A stretch of 46,008 nt of DNA, from contig RSEH01000328.1 of the NCBI GenBank assembly GCA_006503475.1, positions 1 to 46,008 of the forward strand. The letters run 5' to 3'. The DNA comes from Stentor roeselii (taxonomy: Eukaryota > Ciliophora > Heterotrichea > Heterotrichida > Stentoridae). The translations under genes were made by a program, and so were the position numbers. A model generated the notes under the pieces. That model was not told the DNA's origin, ran no database searches, and saw only the letters and a list, made by a program, of their open reading frames with translations. Positions within the stretch are counted from its first letter, which is position 1. The number at the start of each line of letters is the position of its first letter. Below are positions 10,650 to 22,800 of the stretch, one piece after another.

Positions 10650-13600
10650 ATGTCTCTCCTTATCTTCCTTGTAGTCCAAGTTTCATCAGTTTCAGTAAAA
10701 TCCATTCCTTCAACCGGTCCTCCTCCAGTATCAAATCTAGCCTCAGCAGCAGTATACGATCCAAAAACCGGAAACATCATAACAATCGGAGGTCAACAAT
10801 CAAAAAGCGATCTCCTCACATCCGAAGTGAATATTTTCAACATAAAATCCAAATCCTGGGAATCAGCTGAGATAATTTCTGAATTTTCCCCATCATATTT
10901 AGTGAATCACGGAATGTACCTAAGAAAAGACAGAAAAATTCTGATAATAGGTCGATATTCAGAAGTCTTTTTATTCGACATTGACTATTTTTCATGGTCA
11001 ACTGAAGAGCTTAAAGGTGATAATATTGGAGGAGTTCGATCTTATTCAAGCACCCAAGTCGTTTTTAATGAAACTGAATATTTCGTGATATTTGGAGGAA
11101 TTAATCCTAACGGCTTTACAAATGACTTGTTTTTGTAGGTTTTATTTAGAATTGACGTTGAGAGGCTTGAATGTCGCAAGTTACCGAATAATGGAATCGT
11201 TCCTAGTCCTAGGAATATGGCAACGATTTCTTTTTATGATAACTCGTTTTATGTTTATGGTTATGCAACTTATGACCTTGCCAGAAGAGTTGCTAGTGGA
11301 ACGGAACTGTTTCGATATGATCTTAGAAGAGAGTTTTGGGATATCGTCAAGACTCAGGGATTAAATCCTGGACCTAGGTCTGTACACTATTCTTGTATTT
11401 ATTTAGAAGAACTTTACATTATTTATGGACTCATGCCTGAGTATTCTTATGAGTATGACTCAATTTTTAAATTTAATTTCAGGTCTGGTAATTGGAGCTT
11501 TGTTGCGAAAAACCCGGGGCATAAAGGGTTTTTATCAGCTAGTATTTTGATTGAAGAGAAATTTTACTTCTTGTATGGGAGGAGTTTTAGTTCTTATACT
11601 AATGCTGTCTCGTTTATAGACTTGTCGAAGCCTCATCTTCTTCCCGAATACATTTCCCCAAACTGGATATCTCCATCAGCCCGGGTAAACCACTGCAGTT
11701 TCATAGTAAACGAGAACATGTACATCTTCGGAGGGTCAAACGGTGACAGTTCATCAAACAAAGAGTTCTACAACGACATGTGGTCATTTAACTTCAACTA
11801 CGAGAACTGGACAACAATAAAACCATTTGGAGAAGTCCCAAGCGAAAGAAGTAATTTTTGTTCCGTGATATTCTCAGGCGACGTTTTAGCCTTATTCGGA
11901 GGAGTAGGCCCATCAGGTTATTTAAACGATTTATACTATTTCCAAGAAACCAGCCAAAAATGGACTCAAGTAAAACCCGAAAATTCAGGACCCTCTGGAA
12001 GGTCAGGGTGTTGCATGGCTTACGGAGAAGACAAACTTTTCATCGTAGGAGGGAAAAATGAAGACTCAGGTTTTAATGAAATCTGGATTTTCAACTTGAT
12101 TACTAACGAGTTTTACCTTTCTGAAGCGAAAATCGGAGGAAGTAGTTTTTTCCAGATTCAAGACATTATTGATTCAATTTGTTGGATTGAATCGGAAAAT
12201 GATTACTTGAAATTAAGTCTTGTTGGAGGAGTTGATTCAGTTGCTTATCCTAACTTGAACTTAATTGAAGTGAAATTCTTTCAAAATTCAACTTTTAATA
12301 TTTCGAAATTTAACATCAGCGACTTCAGATCCCAGGGTGTTGTCGGGACTGACACCTCATTGATTCGAACTGGGAAATACGGAGTCAGACTTGGAGGAAC
12401 AGTCTTCACTTGGATGGTTTTTTCTAATGTTTATCTTTTCGACTTTCAAGAAAAAACCTTAATACCTTTAAACTTGACTGAAAAATTCAACTTTTTCGGA
12501 CATTCAGCTGTTCATTTCCAGAAGTCAGTTTATGTCTTTGGAGGAGGAACTTCAAATGAAATTTATAAATCTTTTACTAAGTTTAAAGCAAGGATGCTTA
12601 AGATTGAGTTTGAAAAAAAGGATAACTTTACTTTAACCTGCAGTCATGGAACTAGTGGAAGAGAATGTCAACCTTGTCGCCCTGGGACTTACGCTGATGA
12701 AGGGGTTTGTGAAAAGTGCCCTAAGGGGAAATATAACCGCTTGTTTGCTGCCACTAGTATTGAACAGTGCTTACCTTGTCCTGCTGGATACTTCACGAAT
12801 AAGGAAGGGTCTTCTTTTTGCTATCAGTGTGAGTCAATGTTTTCTTGTCCTATCGGCACTGTCACTCCCAAGGGGTTAATGGGGGTGAAGGGAAATAGCT
12901 CTGTCCAACCTAAGGTTTATCAGGATCAGAGAGAAATTGTTCATGGAATCGTTTTGAAACTTTGGTATTCAGCTGCTGGGGTCTGTGCTATTGTTTGTGT
13001 TTTTAGTATTGGCTTGGGAATCTTTTGGGATCAGATTAGGAAAATTGACTTTTTTGTCTCTAATCATCATAATGATCTGGGTGTTGCTATTGTTCATCGG
13101 AAGACTAGCTTTGGAGGACTTTTTAGTCTTTTCTTTGTTATGGTGTCAATTGTAACAATAAGTGGAGGATTCTTAAGCTTTTATCTAGACAACATCTCAG
13201 AGATCCAAGCCCTAGTTCCTCTAATTTCTTTAGACACTTCAGTCCAAGCAAATTTTTTGCGTTTTGAATTCGTATTTTATTCATATGGTGGAAATTGTGT
13301 TGAAAAGTCAGAATGCAGTTCAAAGATAAAAGTCTTTCAAGATGGTCTTTCATCAGCAAGCAGATACATCGAATGTTCCTTTATTGAAGATGAATGCAAA
13401 GTCACTGTTAATTATTTGAGCAGTTCAATTAAAAGGAAAAATGCTGAAGTTTTCTTGTCGCTTGAAGAACAGTCAAGTTATGCAACTGGACTTTCTTTGA
13501 ATATTTCTGCATCTTCATCTATTCCTAATGAAATCAGCAGTGTTTTTGTTGCGTTTCAGACAAGTAGTGAAAGTTTACTATTGAAAGGAACTACTCCTTC

Positions 13601-14111
13601 AATATTTTATTATAAGTTTACACCTTCCGTATAAAATAGGTAGGTTTTTAAAAGTGAGAGCAACCAATGGCCAAGTCAAGAAACCGGATATCATATCTGG
13701 TCTTCCCAAGACCCTCAAATTGGTTCTCAAGTTGATCAAGAATCGTAATTTTAAAGTAGCATGAAACTCAAACTACACTTGAAAGCAAAAGTTATAATTA
13801 CAGAAAGTGACACTGCATTAATGACTAAAAGATATCTCAACCAAACCTGGCTGTTATTTATAGGAACTATCCTTGGATCAGTGTTTGGATTGATGGGAAC
13901 AGTTGCAGCGATCATGAGAATAACTGAAAACTTTTCTGAAAAGATTGAAAAGAGGAAATTTATAAAAAAGAACATAAAAGATAATGTTGTAAAGAATATT
14001 TCACTTTTGAATGAATTTTATCCTGGAGTGGAAAAAAAACCTTTTAGTAAGATAGTTCCATTGAAATATGAAATTCATGAGACTCAAGATGTTTCTAAAA
14101 TCAATAATTAG
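10650..14111 (+). CDS. Kelch-repeat receptor-like membrane protein, copy C
   Basis: This third paralog has exons 10650-11134, 11150-13628, 13644-13744 and 13760-14111, giving 1,138 residues. It has a signal peptide, Kelch propeller, Cys-rich module of CxxC pairs, TM1, conserved NHHNDLG loop, TM2, outer loop, TM3 and a longer cytoplasmic tail than A or B. All three introns carry in-frame stops. Its second intron contains TAA and exposes the equivalent silent introns in A and B. It sits closer to B (496 bp) than A does to B, because a dead copy lies between A and B. The role is inferred as surface sensing or adhesion only from the domain layout. Confidence 0.85.
11135..11149 (+). other. 15-nt intron, Kelch gene C intron 1
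   Basis: GTAGGTTTTATTTAG. Contains TAG in frame if retained. Exon 1 is 485 nt, as in A and B. Confidence 0.92.
13629..13643 (+). other. 15-nt intron, Kelch gene C intron 2
   Basis: GTATAAAATAGGTAG between codons, with TAA in frame. This copy proves the intron site that is silent in copies A and B. Confidence 0.92.
13745..13759 (+). other. 15-nt intron, Kelch gene C intron 3
   Basis: GTAATTTTAAAGTAG. It splits a Ser codon and has a stop if retained. Confidence 0.92.
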
Positions 14112-14358
14112 GTTATAACTTTAAACTTGTTTTCACATAGAAATTCTTTAAAATATTAATTATCAAATTGCCAGTTAATTTTAAGATAGCTTCAGATTTG
14201 ATGAAAGTTTAATTCTCGTGAATATTAGCGAAATTCACTCAATCACTTCTATTTTCTCCTATTAAAACTAACTAAAATATTCAAAATATCACTAAAAATA
14301 TATTGATTTCAGTGAAATAGGCTAAAAGTCTATTAAAAAAAGAGAAAAGTTGAAAATA

Positions 14359-17300
14359 ATGGAAACAATTTTAAAACTTTATCTCTTATTTTATGGTCTT
14401 CAAGCATTAGCTATAACCATAAATATCGTGAAATTCGATTCTAAAGTAAAACCTACTTAGTCTCTATTTTCTGATAGTTTCATAGAAATCGAGCTATCAG
14501 TTGACGATGTTTCATTCGAAGGTAGTTCGATATCATTAGAGCTTTACAACTCTAAAACTAAAGCCGAGTCATTATTTTCAGGTCCTTCAGAATGCTATCT
14601 CGAATCAGATGGCTCATGTCTATTCGAAGACATTCAAATCCCAAGTCCAGGTTCCTATTTCTTCCTTTTCTCCCTAAACGAAACCCAATTAATCTCCGAC
14701 ACTTTCTCAGTCATTTCAGGTATTTCTTCAATCATCGTAAACTCGTCAGAACCCAGTCCTTCCACATTCACCCAATTCAGCCTTTCTGTCTTTTTTCTCG
14801 ATTCCTCCGGAAATCTCTGGAACCATGGCGAAATCGAGTACTTTTTAGAGGCTTCCGAAAAATTCTACGGAAAATACCTGAAAATCTTCGGAGTTTGCAG
14901 TAAGGGAAGCCAAAAAATCAATACTTTTATCGAAAAATCAGGAAATCTTTTAATATCCGCTCATTCCGGAGATATTTTTTCAAAGTCAGTAGAAATGCAG
15001 ATGAGAGTCAACAAGTTAAAATTCTGTAAATTGGGTGTTAATGAAAAAAACCTTGAAATTGAAGTTGAAAGTGCCTTTGAAGTGGAAATATGTCTTTATG
15101 ATAATGATATGAAAGAGCTTGCACTGGAAGACAACAGAAATTTCGTTATTTTAGCTTTGGATAATGGAAAAGTCCTCTCAAAGCAAAAGATTTTTAAAGG
15201 AGTCGCCCGTTTTCAAGACTTAAAAATAATGAACCCTGGAAAATTTTACCTAAAAGCGAGTTCCACTGAAAGAGAGTCAATCTTTTCAGACATGCAAATC
15301 CTGGTCAGAAGTTTACCTCTAGCTTACATTTTCTTAGAAGTTCCAGAAAACATCACAACTTTTTCAACATTTCAAGTGAAGTTTCGCCTTTTAAATCGAA
15401 AACATGAACTTATAGACTTTCCCTGTCTCATAAACATTTTCGCAAATTCAACTCTTTTCGGCCAGTCAGAGTTTCTTGCAAGTTCAGGTTTCGGGGAGTT
15501 GACTTTTTACTTAAAACAAGCAGGTCGAACGAAAATGACGATATTTTCCAATTTTTCTATTTTAAACACGACGACTTTCGAAGCGAGTCATCCAGTTCCA
15601 TCACTAACAATCAAAGACTTATTCGTAATATTTAAACAGTTCGCCCAAAGCAACTACTTTACAATCGAGGCTTTTTTTCTCAACACTTCAAAAGACCAGA
15701 CCTTTCCTGAGCTTTTCCAGGCTGAAGCGAGTTTAGTCCCGGCAGGTCACCTCGCAGGAGACGTTTCAAAATCAGTGAATCTTCCTTTTTTCACCTTTGC
15801 CAACCTGACGATCCTTTCATCTGGAAGCTTTTTTTTAAAAGTAACCTTGAAAGACCTTACAAGTCTTCAAGTCCTCAGCGAAAGTATTTCAAGGCAAAAG
15901 TTCCAAATAAGCAAAAAACAAGCACATTTGCCCAGAGCTTCTCAAATCTTAACAACTGTGAAAATCGAGACTTCAAGTAAAGAAATCAACGAATTTTTCA
16001 ACTTTTGGCTGAAAATTCAGCTTTTTGATCAAAATTCTGACTTTTTTAGAAATGAATGTCAAGTGACTGTCATGGCAAATTCTTCGATTTTTGGAGAAAC
16101 TCAGAAAAATGTATCATCTGGAGAGAGTCGTCTGGAACTTCATACGAAAAATGCGGAATCGGTAAAGTTGTTAGTTTCTGCCTGTGAAAAACTGGCTCAG
16201 ACTGTTGAGTTATCAGTTTTGCCTGTAGTTGTTTCTTTAGAGGTAAAGGAAGACATTGTAAGAAAAATTTAGAAAAATTTCAGCAATAGTTTTAATGTCA
16301 CTGTTTCTGTTCTTGACTATCGACAGAAAGAACTGGAAGATGTGAATGGAATTTATGATGTTTTTGTTTTTTTGAAACCTGAAGGCAAGTTGAATGGAAC
16401 TACAAGTGCTTCAGGGGTGAAAGGAAAACATGAGTTTTTCAATCTGACTATCGACTCTCCTGGAGTTTATACTTTTAATGCTCGAGTTCATGAAAAGCTT
16501 TCTTCCCAGGAATTCGAAGTTAATTCAAATGTGTTCACGATTCCAGCAAGACCTGTAGAAAGGGTGACTAATTATCCAATGATCGTTTTGATTATTTGGT
16601 TTTGGGCTATGATTATCTTTGGAGTTATTTTTTATATTAGTGATAAGGACTTTATTCAAATTGGAATGCCGAAAGGTCCCTTGCACAAGTATTGTCCTCT
16701 TCTTGTTATTAACAACCCTTCTCCAGACCATTTAAGAATCGCGACTTTGCTTAAGGTCTTTATGGTGCAGTTCTTTATGTTTACAGTTCTTGGAATTTTT
16801 CAGGTCTCTTCTCAGCTTGGATTGACTTTTGATTGTTTTTGGGAAAGTAAAGAAATGTTTTTAGCTTGTGAAGGACTTAGCTTAGTGACTGCATTCGTTT
16901 ATAACTTTTCGATGGAAAAGGTGAAGAAAATAGTGAATTTTTTTATTTCCATTTCTTTGGTTGCTAGTTTATTTACTGCGATTCGAGCTGTTGTCAAGTG
17001 CCAGGCTGAGTACTTTTTGATATGGACTGAACTTTTTTTAGTTTATTCTTTTTTAGACCTGTTGATTCTGCAGAATTTGATTGGAATCGCTTATTATTTA
17101 CTTTTAGGAGAATCTTGCAAGAAGGAAAACCCGGAAGCTCTTGTTAAGCCATTATTGTCACCTAAAGGAAGACAAACACCGAAAAAATCACTCCCGAATT
17201 TGAGCCTTTCTATGATCAAGCCCCCATCTTCTCGATTTAATTCGATGACTCCAAGCGAAAATACTAAAAAGAATATTGACTTGGATTATATTAGGAGAAC

Positions 17301-17571
17301 AACAGTGTCTCCAGAGATAGGCCGTCGTTTCTTATTCAACGAAGACGAATCAACTGCCATCAAGGTTTCACTAAATACACCTCGAAATGACTCAAGTATG
17401 TTAGTGACGCATGAAAGCCTAGGAAGTCAATCAAGTCAGATTTTACCTGGCATTCAAAACATTAATTTTCAAGGGTTTCATGGAAGTCCAGTCAATAATC
17501 AAGCAAAAAGAACTTCAGGAGTGATTTCACCTAAACCTCCAAACATCAGGTTTTCTAATCCTAATAAATAG
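14359..17571 (+). CDS. Ig-like-repeat surface protein with a multi-TM C-terminus
   Basis: Exons 14359-14445, 14461-16257 and 16273-17571 give 1,060 residues. Exon 1 encodes little more than a signal peptide. Residues 30 to about 725 are a chain of beta-rich, Asn-glycosylation-rich Ig/filamin-like modules, several containing a hydrophobic-Phe-x-Val pattern at their start. At least four TM helices fill about 729-910, followed by a Ser/Pro-rich cytoplasmic tail. The general plan resembles the large minus-strand REJ-type protein nearby (19894-25890), which also places phase-0 introns at module edges, so the two may be distant relatives. It ends 9 bp from the stop of the convergent cyclin gene. 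No specific function can be assigned. Confidence 0.75.
14446..14460 (+). other. 15-nt intron 1 of the Ig-like four-TM gene
   Basis: GTAAAACCTACTTAG, phase 0, stop if retained. It joins the signal-peptide exon to an open frame that lacks its own ATG. Confidence 0.88.
16258..16272 (+). other. 15-nt intron 2 of the Ig-like four-TM gene
   Basis: GTAAGAAAAATTTAG, phase 0, stop if retained. It lies just before a module starting S-F-N-V-T-V. Confidence 0.9.
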
Positions 17572-17580
17572 ATAATATTA

Positions 17581-18411
17581 TTATTCTCTCTGGAACTTGA
17601 AGAGACGCTTCTTGTCTATTGACTCAAAATCAAACCCAAGGTAAATTATAGGGCATCGAAAAGAAGGCTCTTGTATTTTGTACTCGCAGATCTTGTTTTT
17701 TATGCAGATTATTATGAAATCTAGATCTTCTTCGTATTCCTCACATATTGCTTGGACTTCTAAGCATAAATTGTCGTAGTTTTCACTTCGACATGATATT
17801 ATGAGACTTGCCGCTGCTTCTTGAAAAGGTGTGAATTCTAGATACAGGTCGAACTTTATGAGAAGTAATAAAATTTCTGCGATCTTTTGAAGATCTTCAG
17901 GAATTTGAAGAATTTTGGATAAGTGACGCAAAATGTCAATGCTTGTAACATCGTTTAACTCAAAGCCAAGAACCTGCAGCATCTCGAGTTCCTTTTTCTT
18001 GAGTTGATTCAAGGAAAATTTATTATGGCCGATCTCTTTTTGGATAACTGCAAGATTCAAGATGCCTGAATCATCGAATTTTATTGCTAAGACCATCGAG
18101 ATTATCCCTGTTATATGAAGATCTTGCTTTGAGAAAATTTCCTCAGATCTTGAAAAGAAACGGTCGAGATAGTTGACAGCTCGAAGATAGACATATAAAG
18201 TTGAAGAGCATTTAACAAGCACTTCAATCATCCAATCAATCATCCTTATCCTCATGTCTTCAGTGATCGAATGCCTTCCATATGGACTTTTTCCTTGAAC
18301 TGCATTAGGTAAATTAACATAATTCATAAAATTCACTTCCTCTCCAGTTTTTTCAAAGTAATCCGAAGCAGATGTTGAAGGCGATGAAGATTCATTCAAG
18401 ATCGTTTGCAT
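17581..18411 (-). CDS. A/B-type cyclin
   Basis: This is an intronless 276-residue protein. The cyclin-box signature is at about 53-70 (MRIRMIDWMIEVLVKC), followed by the helix with Y-L-D-R-F-F and, at about 105-150, helices typical of the N-terminal cyclin fold. The C-terminal half fits the second cyclin fold. Cyclins bind and activate cyclin-dependent kinases; the M-I-D-W box points to the A/B group rather than G1 cyclins. The N-terminal leader is only about 50 residues and I see no clear RxxL destruction box, unlike typical mitotic cyclins. It shares a 325-bp divergent upstream region with the GSK3 gene. CDK partner and timing cannot be judged from sequence. Confidence 0.88.
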   Translation of the reverse strand: MQTILNESSSPSTSASDYFEKTGEEVNFMNYVNLPNAVQGKSPYGRHSITEDMRIRMIDWMIEVLVKCSSTLYVYLRAVNYLDRFFSRSEEIFSKQDLHITGIISMVLAIKFDDSGILNLAVIQKEIGHNKFSLNQLKKKELEMLQVLGFELNDVTSIDILRHLSKILQIPEDLQKIAEILLLLIKFDLYLEFTPFQEAAASLIISCRSENYDNLCLEVQAICEEYEEDLDFIIICIKNKICEYKIQEPSFRCPIIYLGFDFESIDKKRLFKFQRE

Positions 18412-18736
18412 TTATTGCTCTTGTGTATCCAAGATACATCCAATATACAGGTGAGGAATTCTAAAAAAAATCTAAAAAGTTTAAAAACCCTTCAAACCCT
18501 AAAAAACTTACTTTTTTCACTACTAAAAATAAGTTAACTTATATAAGGTGGTGTTCTTCCATTTTTGAGATTTCGATAAACCGCGAATAAATTCAAGTGC
18601 ATGTTGAACTTTTCATGTTGCCTATATAAAATCCCCTAAATCCTTAAAAAAAGCCACAAAAACCTAAAACCCATAAAAAATCCCTAATTCCCCAATCCCT
18701 CCATCCAAATATCCTCCATTGAAGCTAATAATTAAC
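18412..18736. promoter_or_regulatory. Divergent upstream region of cyclin and GSK3 genes
   Basis: These 325 bp between the two ATGs are the longest divergent spacer in the window. The half near the kinase is A/C-rich and G-poor with repeated CCCTAA/AACCCT-like bits. It must contain both start sites, but no individual element can be defined. Confidence 0.55.
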
Positions 18737-19882
18737 ATGGAAGTATCAAAGCACAAGAAGTCAAAGTCCCTATTCATCCCCCCAACAATATCTTCCAGCC
18801 CTTCCAAGCTATTAAAAAAGCCTCAAAGTCCAAAAAAGCCTCAAAGTCCTCGAAAGTCTCCATCAAAGCAGAGGTCTCCGATGAAATCTCGTGGAAGCAC
18901 TTATCGTTTAGACAAAATTCTCGGTTCCGGTACCTTCGGGACAGTATTTTCATCAATAAATCCATGCACAGGTCAAAAAGTTGCAATAAAAAAGCTTCCC
19001 CAAGACCTTCGATACAAAAACCGCGAACTAAGCCTAATGAAAGACCTTTCTCATCCAAACATCATGATATTCATCGACTCATTCACATCCAAAGGCGCTC
19101 GAGACAACGAGAACTTCCTTCACATCGTGATGGAGTACATGCCTTTAAACCTTCTTGAAATAATCCACAACTACCACGGGTACAAACAAAGACTTCCAAC
19201 AAGTCTCGTGAAAATCTTCAGCTACCAGCTCCTCAGAAGCCTTCTTTACCTCGAACTGAAAAACGTCGTACATCGTGATATTAAAACTGAAAACGTGATG
19301 GTCGAACCCATCAGTAATAGACTCGTCCTTTGTGACTTCGGATGTGCGAAAAAACTGGTAGTTGGAGAGTCTAACATTTCTTATATATGCTCCAGGTACT
19401 ACCGTCCTCCAGAGCTGATACTCGGCTCAACTAATTATAACTGCTCAGTCGATATGTGGAGTGTCGGATGTGTCATCGCTGAGATGGTCTTAGGCAAACC
19501 GCTCTTTGCGGGGAAGACTCAAAATGACCAACTTGTAGAAATTATTAAAGTTTTAGGAAGTATCAGCAAGGAAGACATCCAAGAAATCAACCCAAAGTTC
19601 CTTGAAATGAGAATGCCTGAAATAAAAAAACTCAGTTGGAGACGCGTTTTTTCTGAACATGTTGAAGAACTTGATGACTTACTTGATAAGATTTTTGTTT
19701 ACTCGCCTAGCAAGAGAATCAGTCCTCTACAGGCCCTGCAGCATCCTTTCTTCGAAGATCTTCGAAAAGAAGGCTTCAGGATGCCTGGAGGACGACCTTT
19801 GCCTGGCTTGTTTAACTGGACGAGTGAGGAACTAGCGGCCGGTGTCCATCTTTCACTGACTCCTGACTGGGCAAAGAGTTAA
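18737..19882 (+). CDS. GSK3: Glycogen synthase kinase 3 (shaggy-type Ser/Thr kinase)
   Basis: This intronless 381-residue protein is a CMGC kinase of the GSK3 family. Visible elements are the glycine loop GSGTFGTV (63-70), ATP lysine K85, helix-C E97, catalytic HRDIK (179-183), DFG (200-202), and activation-loop Y216 in YICSRYYR. R96, R180 and K205, which form the primed-phosphate pocket in animal GSK3, are all present, and the numbering happens to equal human GSK3-beta. Oddities are HRDIKTEN instead of the usual HRDIKPQN, DFGCAK instead of DFGSAK, and a basic leader (25-50) with repeated S-P-x-K motifs in place of the inhibitory serine region. I chose the ATG at 18737; upstream the frame has only TTG. 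Confidence 0.93.
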   Translation: MEVSKHKKSKSLFIPPTISSSPSKLLKKPQSPKKPQSPRKSPSKQRSPMKSRGSTYRLDKILGSGTFGTVFSSINPCTGQKVAIKKLPQDLRYKNRELSLMKDLSHPNIMIFIDSFTSKGARDNENFLHIVMEYMPLNLLEIIHNYHGYKQRLPTSLVKIFSYQLLRSLLYLELKNVVHRDIKTENVMVEPISNRLVLCDFGCAKKLVVGESNISYICSRYYRPPELILGSTNYNCSVDMWSVGCVIAEMVLGKPLFAGKTQNDQLVEIIKVLGSISKEDIQEINPKFLEMRMPEIKKLSWRRVFSEHVEELDDLLDKIFVYSPSKRISPLQALQHPFFEDLRKEGFRMPGGRPLPGLFNWTSEELAAGVHLSLTPDWAKS

Positions 19883-19893
19883 TATTTAATAAC

Positions 19894-22800
19894 TTAAGAG
19901 TCTTTAATTATCTTTAGTGAAGGGCTTTTGGACTTTCGAGACTCGAATAATGATTCGAGTTCTGGTCCTGATAATGTTGGCTGCGGGTTCGCTTTGGGTG
20001 AGTGGAGGTTGTCAGTGCCTTCTTCTTCTGGCTCTTCGACACTTGCTGCTCCGAGATTTTCACTTCGACCGCTCACGGCTTCATCTGCGAAAGTGAAGCC
20101 TCGCTGGGTTTGAACTTGATAGATTGAAGGGGTTTTGTTGGTTTTTAAACAGATAAAAGCGTATAAAGGATGCATTAAAAATAACTCAAAAAGACCGAAA
20201 AATAATAAGTTAAGTACCCAGTTGTAGGAAAGGTTCTTGCATTTGGAAAAGTAGAGGAATAATTGGTAGGATAGGGAAAGAATTGAGAAAAGTATTGAGG
20301 ATATCATCGGGATTGGTTTGGCTTTTGAGGATTTTAAATTGTTTTGAAGCATCAGGTTGATGAAGGTAAATGGCTGGCTTATTAAGAAAGGTATTAGTCC
20401 TGAAAGAAGGTCTTTTGATGAAAATTTTTCATCTGTGGATGAGCTGAATAAGTAAAAACTTGTCAGTTTTAGTCCTGATAGGAGAAGGAGTATTGATGAT
20501 GATAACTGGTGGATTGAGGTAATCCGGTTTAACTGTCCTTGTCTCTGAAAAGCTGAAGTGATTGGGATTAAGTTCACTATTGAGTATCGAGGAGGGAGTT
20601 TTTCGTCTTTAATTGAAGAAATCTTTTTGGAGGTCTTAAAAATACTGAGGTTTAAAAGGATTATACCCAATGACCATAATAATGCAAATCCGAATATTAC
20701 TGATGAAATTAAAACTCCGATTTCTTCATGAGTGCAAACTTTTTCATCCTCGTATACTGAAAAATAACCTGTTTTATATAAATGAATCTTTAAATATCCT
20801 TCAGAACTTGAAGAAAATTTACATGATTTTGTAGAAAGATGCTTTGAATCTCCACATGCTGATAAAGAAAATAAATTATTCTTTATCTCCAAAACTATTC
20901 CTGAATCAAGTTTTAAATCTGATTCAACACTTGGAAGTGACTCGTAGTTGAATGATATGTAAGTACCTGAGGTGTTTACTGATACTAAAAAGTAAAATGT
21001 TTCGTTAAAATCACAAAAAATCACTTGAATATCAATCACTTCTGAAGAGTTTATTTTTAGATCTGGAGGGAAAGTAAGTTTGAAATTGTTTAGACTTGTG
21101 GAAAAACCATCGAGTTTATTTGAAAATGTTCGGGTCAAAAGAGCGATAAACTTCGAATCATATTCAAAACTATGAACCGGAAGGTAGTTTTCAGACACTT
21201 GTGTTAAAATCACTGAAACACAATAAAAAAACCTTGATTTCTTCAAATAATACCTAAAACTGTACAACAATTCCATAATATCATCAGTATTTTCACTATT
21301 AAAATTAATTTTCTCCAGATATTTTTCAATAATCGGATAAACCTTCTCAAAATAATCCCCATCAAAATTTTGAAACTTTTCCACAATCTTCAAAGTCTCA
21401 CTGAAAATTTCTAAATTATCCTGAAACTCCTGATCAAAATATTTAAAAAAAGCCGAAAAAAGTACCTTAAACTCATAATCATTTAAATCTTTTCCATCAA
21501 GAGCCAAAATAGATTCAGGTACATTTCTCCCATTATTCAAATACTCTAAATACCTATTTTTCCCCTCATCTTCGCCAAGTCGTCTATATTTCTTAAGATC
21601 CTTTTCAAACCCTTTACACATATTCGAAGCATCACACAAGACCATGATCATAGTTTTCATATCAGGTAAGCCAGCAGTGTAGTACTCATTAAAAAAGTCA
21701 GAATTTCCAAATAAAAACTTCTTTTTCCCCACACCTCCGAACTGATACTTAAGAGGGTAGTCCTGGTCATCCAGGTCCCAGCAGAGCTTTCCAGTCAAAT
21801 ACAAAAACTCTTGAAATTCACTTACTTGAAATTCTTGACAATCAGGACCAAGTTTCGTCTTAGCTTCAAAACTAGCGATTTCTTTATCATCATTCAAAAA
21901 AAGCTTAAATTTAAAAATTTTTCCTTGTTCGAACTGTTTTCCTAAGGCACAAAAAAAAGGCTTTTTCATGTCAGTCTGTCGAGAGTCGAACTTACCGCCT
22001 TGGACTTGCCAGGAAAATTGAGAGTTTTCGTTTAAGTTCACTGTTGGAATGATTTTTACCAGGGATTGATGAGAAATTATCGGGTTTATTGAAGGGACTT
22101 CGATAGACCCTTTTAAATTAGAGTCAACTGTGAGTATCACAAAACGTGTCGCGGTCTTTGAACTGGTCTTGACAATGACTTGAAACCTGTAACTTTTTGC
22201 ATCAATTAAAGAATAATTCGAGATTTTTACCATTTCTTTTTCTTTCGAAAATTCGATTTCTTGCCCGAATCGAGTCAAACAAGGCAAGAAGTCCTGAGAG
22301 CAGCTCCAAGAGTAAACAAATTGAGCTGAAGAGTCGTCAGGGTCCTGAGCCTCGACGTTTAAAACAAGAGGACGATCCAAAGGAATACTTCCTGAAGACC
22401 TGCTTAAGATAAGGACCAGTTCATTTGCATTGACTTGAATTTTCGTCTTCAAAGTGATTTTCTCTGAACTGGCTTCTACTGAATACACCCAACCAGCTTG
22501 CAAGGTATTCGGAGGAATGACCAGCCGATGATTGACTTTGCTGGAATTGACTAACAAGTCAAAATCAGCGATTTTTTCACTTTTCCAAGAAAATAAAGGG
22601 AACACTTCAAAGCAGGACCCGATAGAAACGACTTCTAAAACAACAGGATTCTGAGGCAGGACAGTGATAAAGGAACCGACATTGAAATCAAGCATTAAGG
22701 TCTTATCTTTCGTTATTTTCACAGTTTTAAAGGCATTTGCATTCACATTCAAAGCGTCTATTCTACAAGTAAGTGACAAGAAAAGTTCTCCTTCTTTCAA

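Noticed and set aside
14592-14903. Plus-strand open frame of 103 codons, Arg/Phe-rich
   Set aside because: It overlaps in another frame the spliced exon 2 of the Ig-like four-TM gene, which is continuous from the signal-peptide exon.
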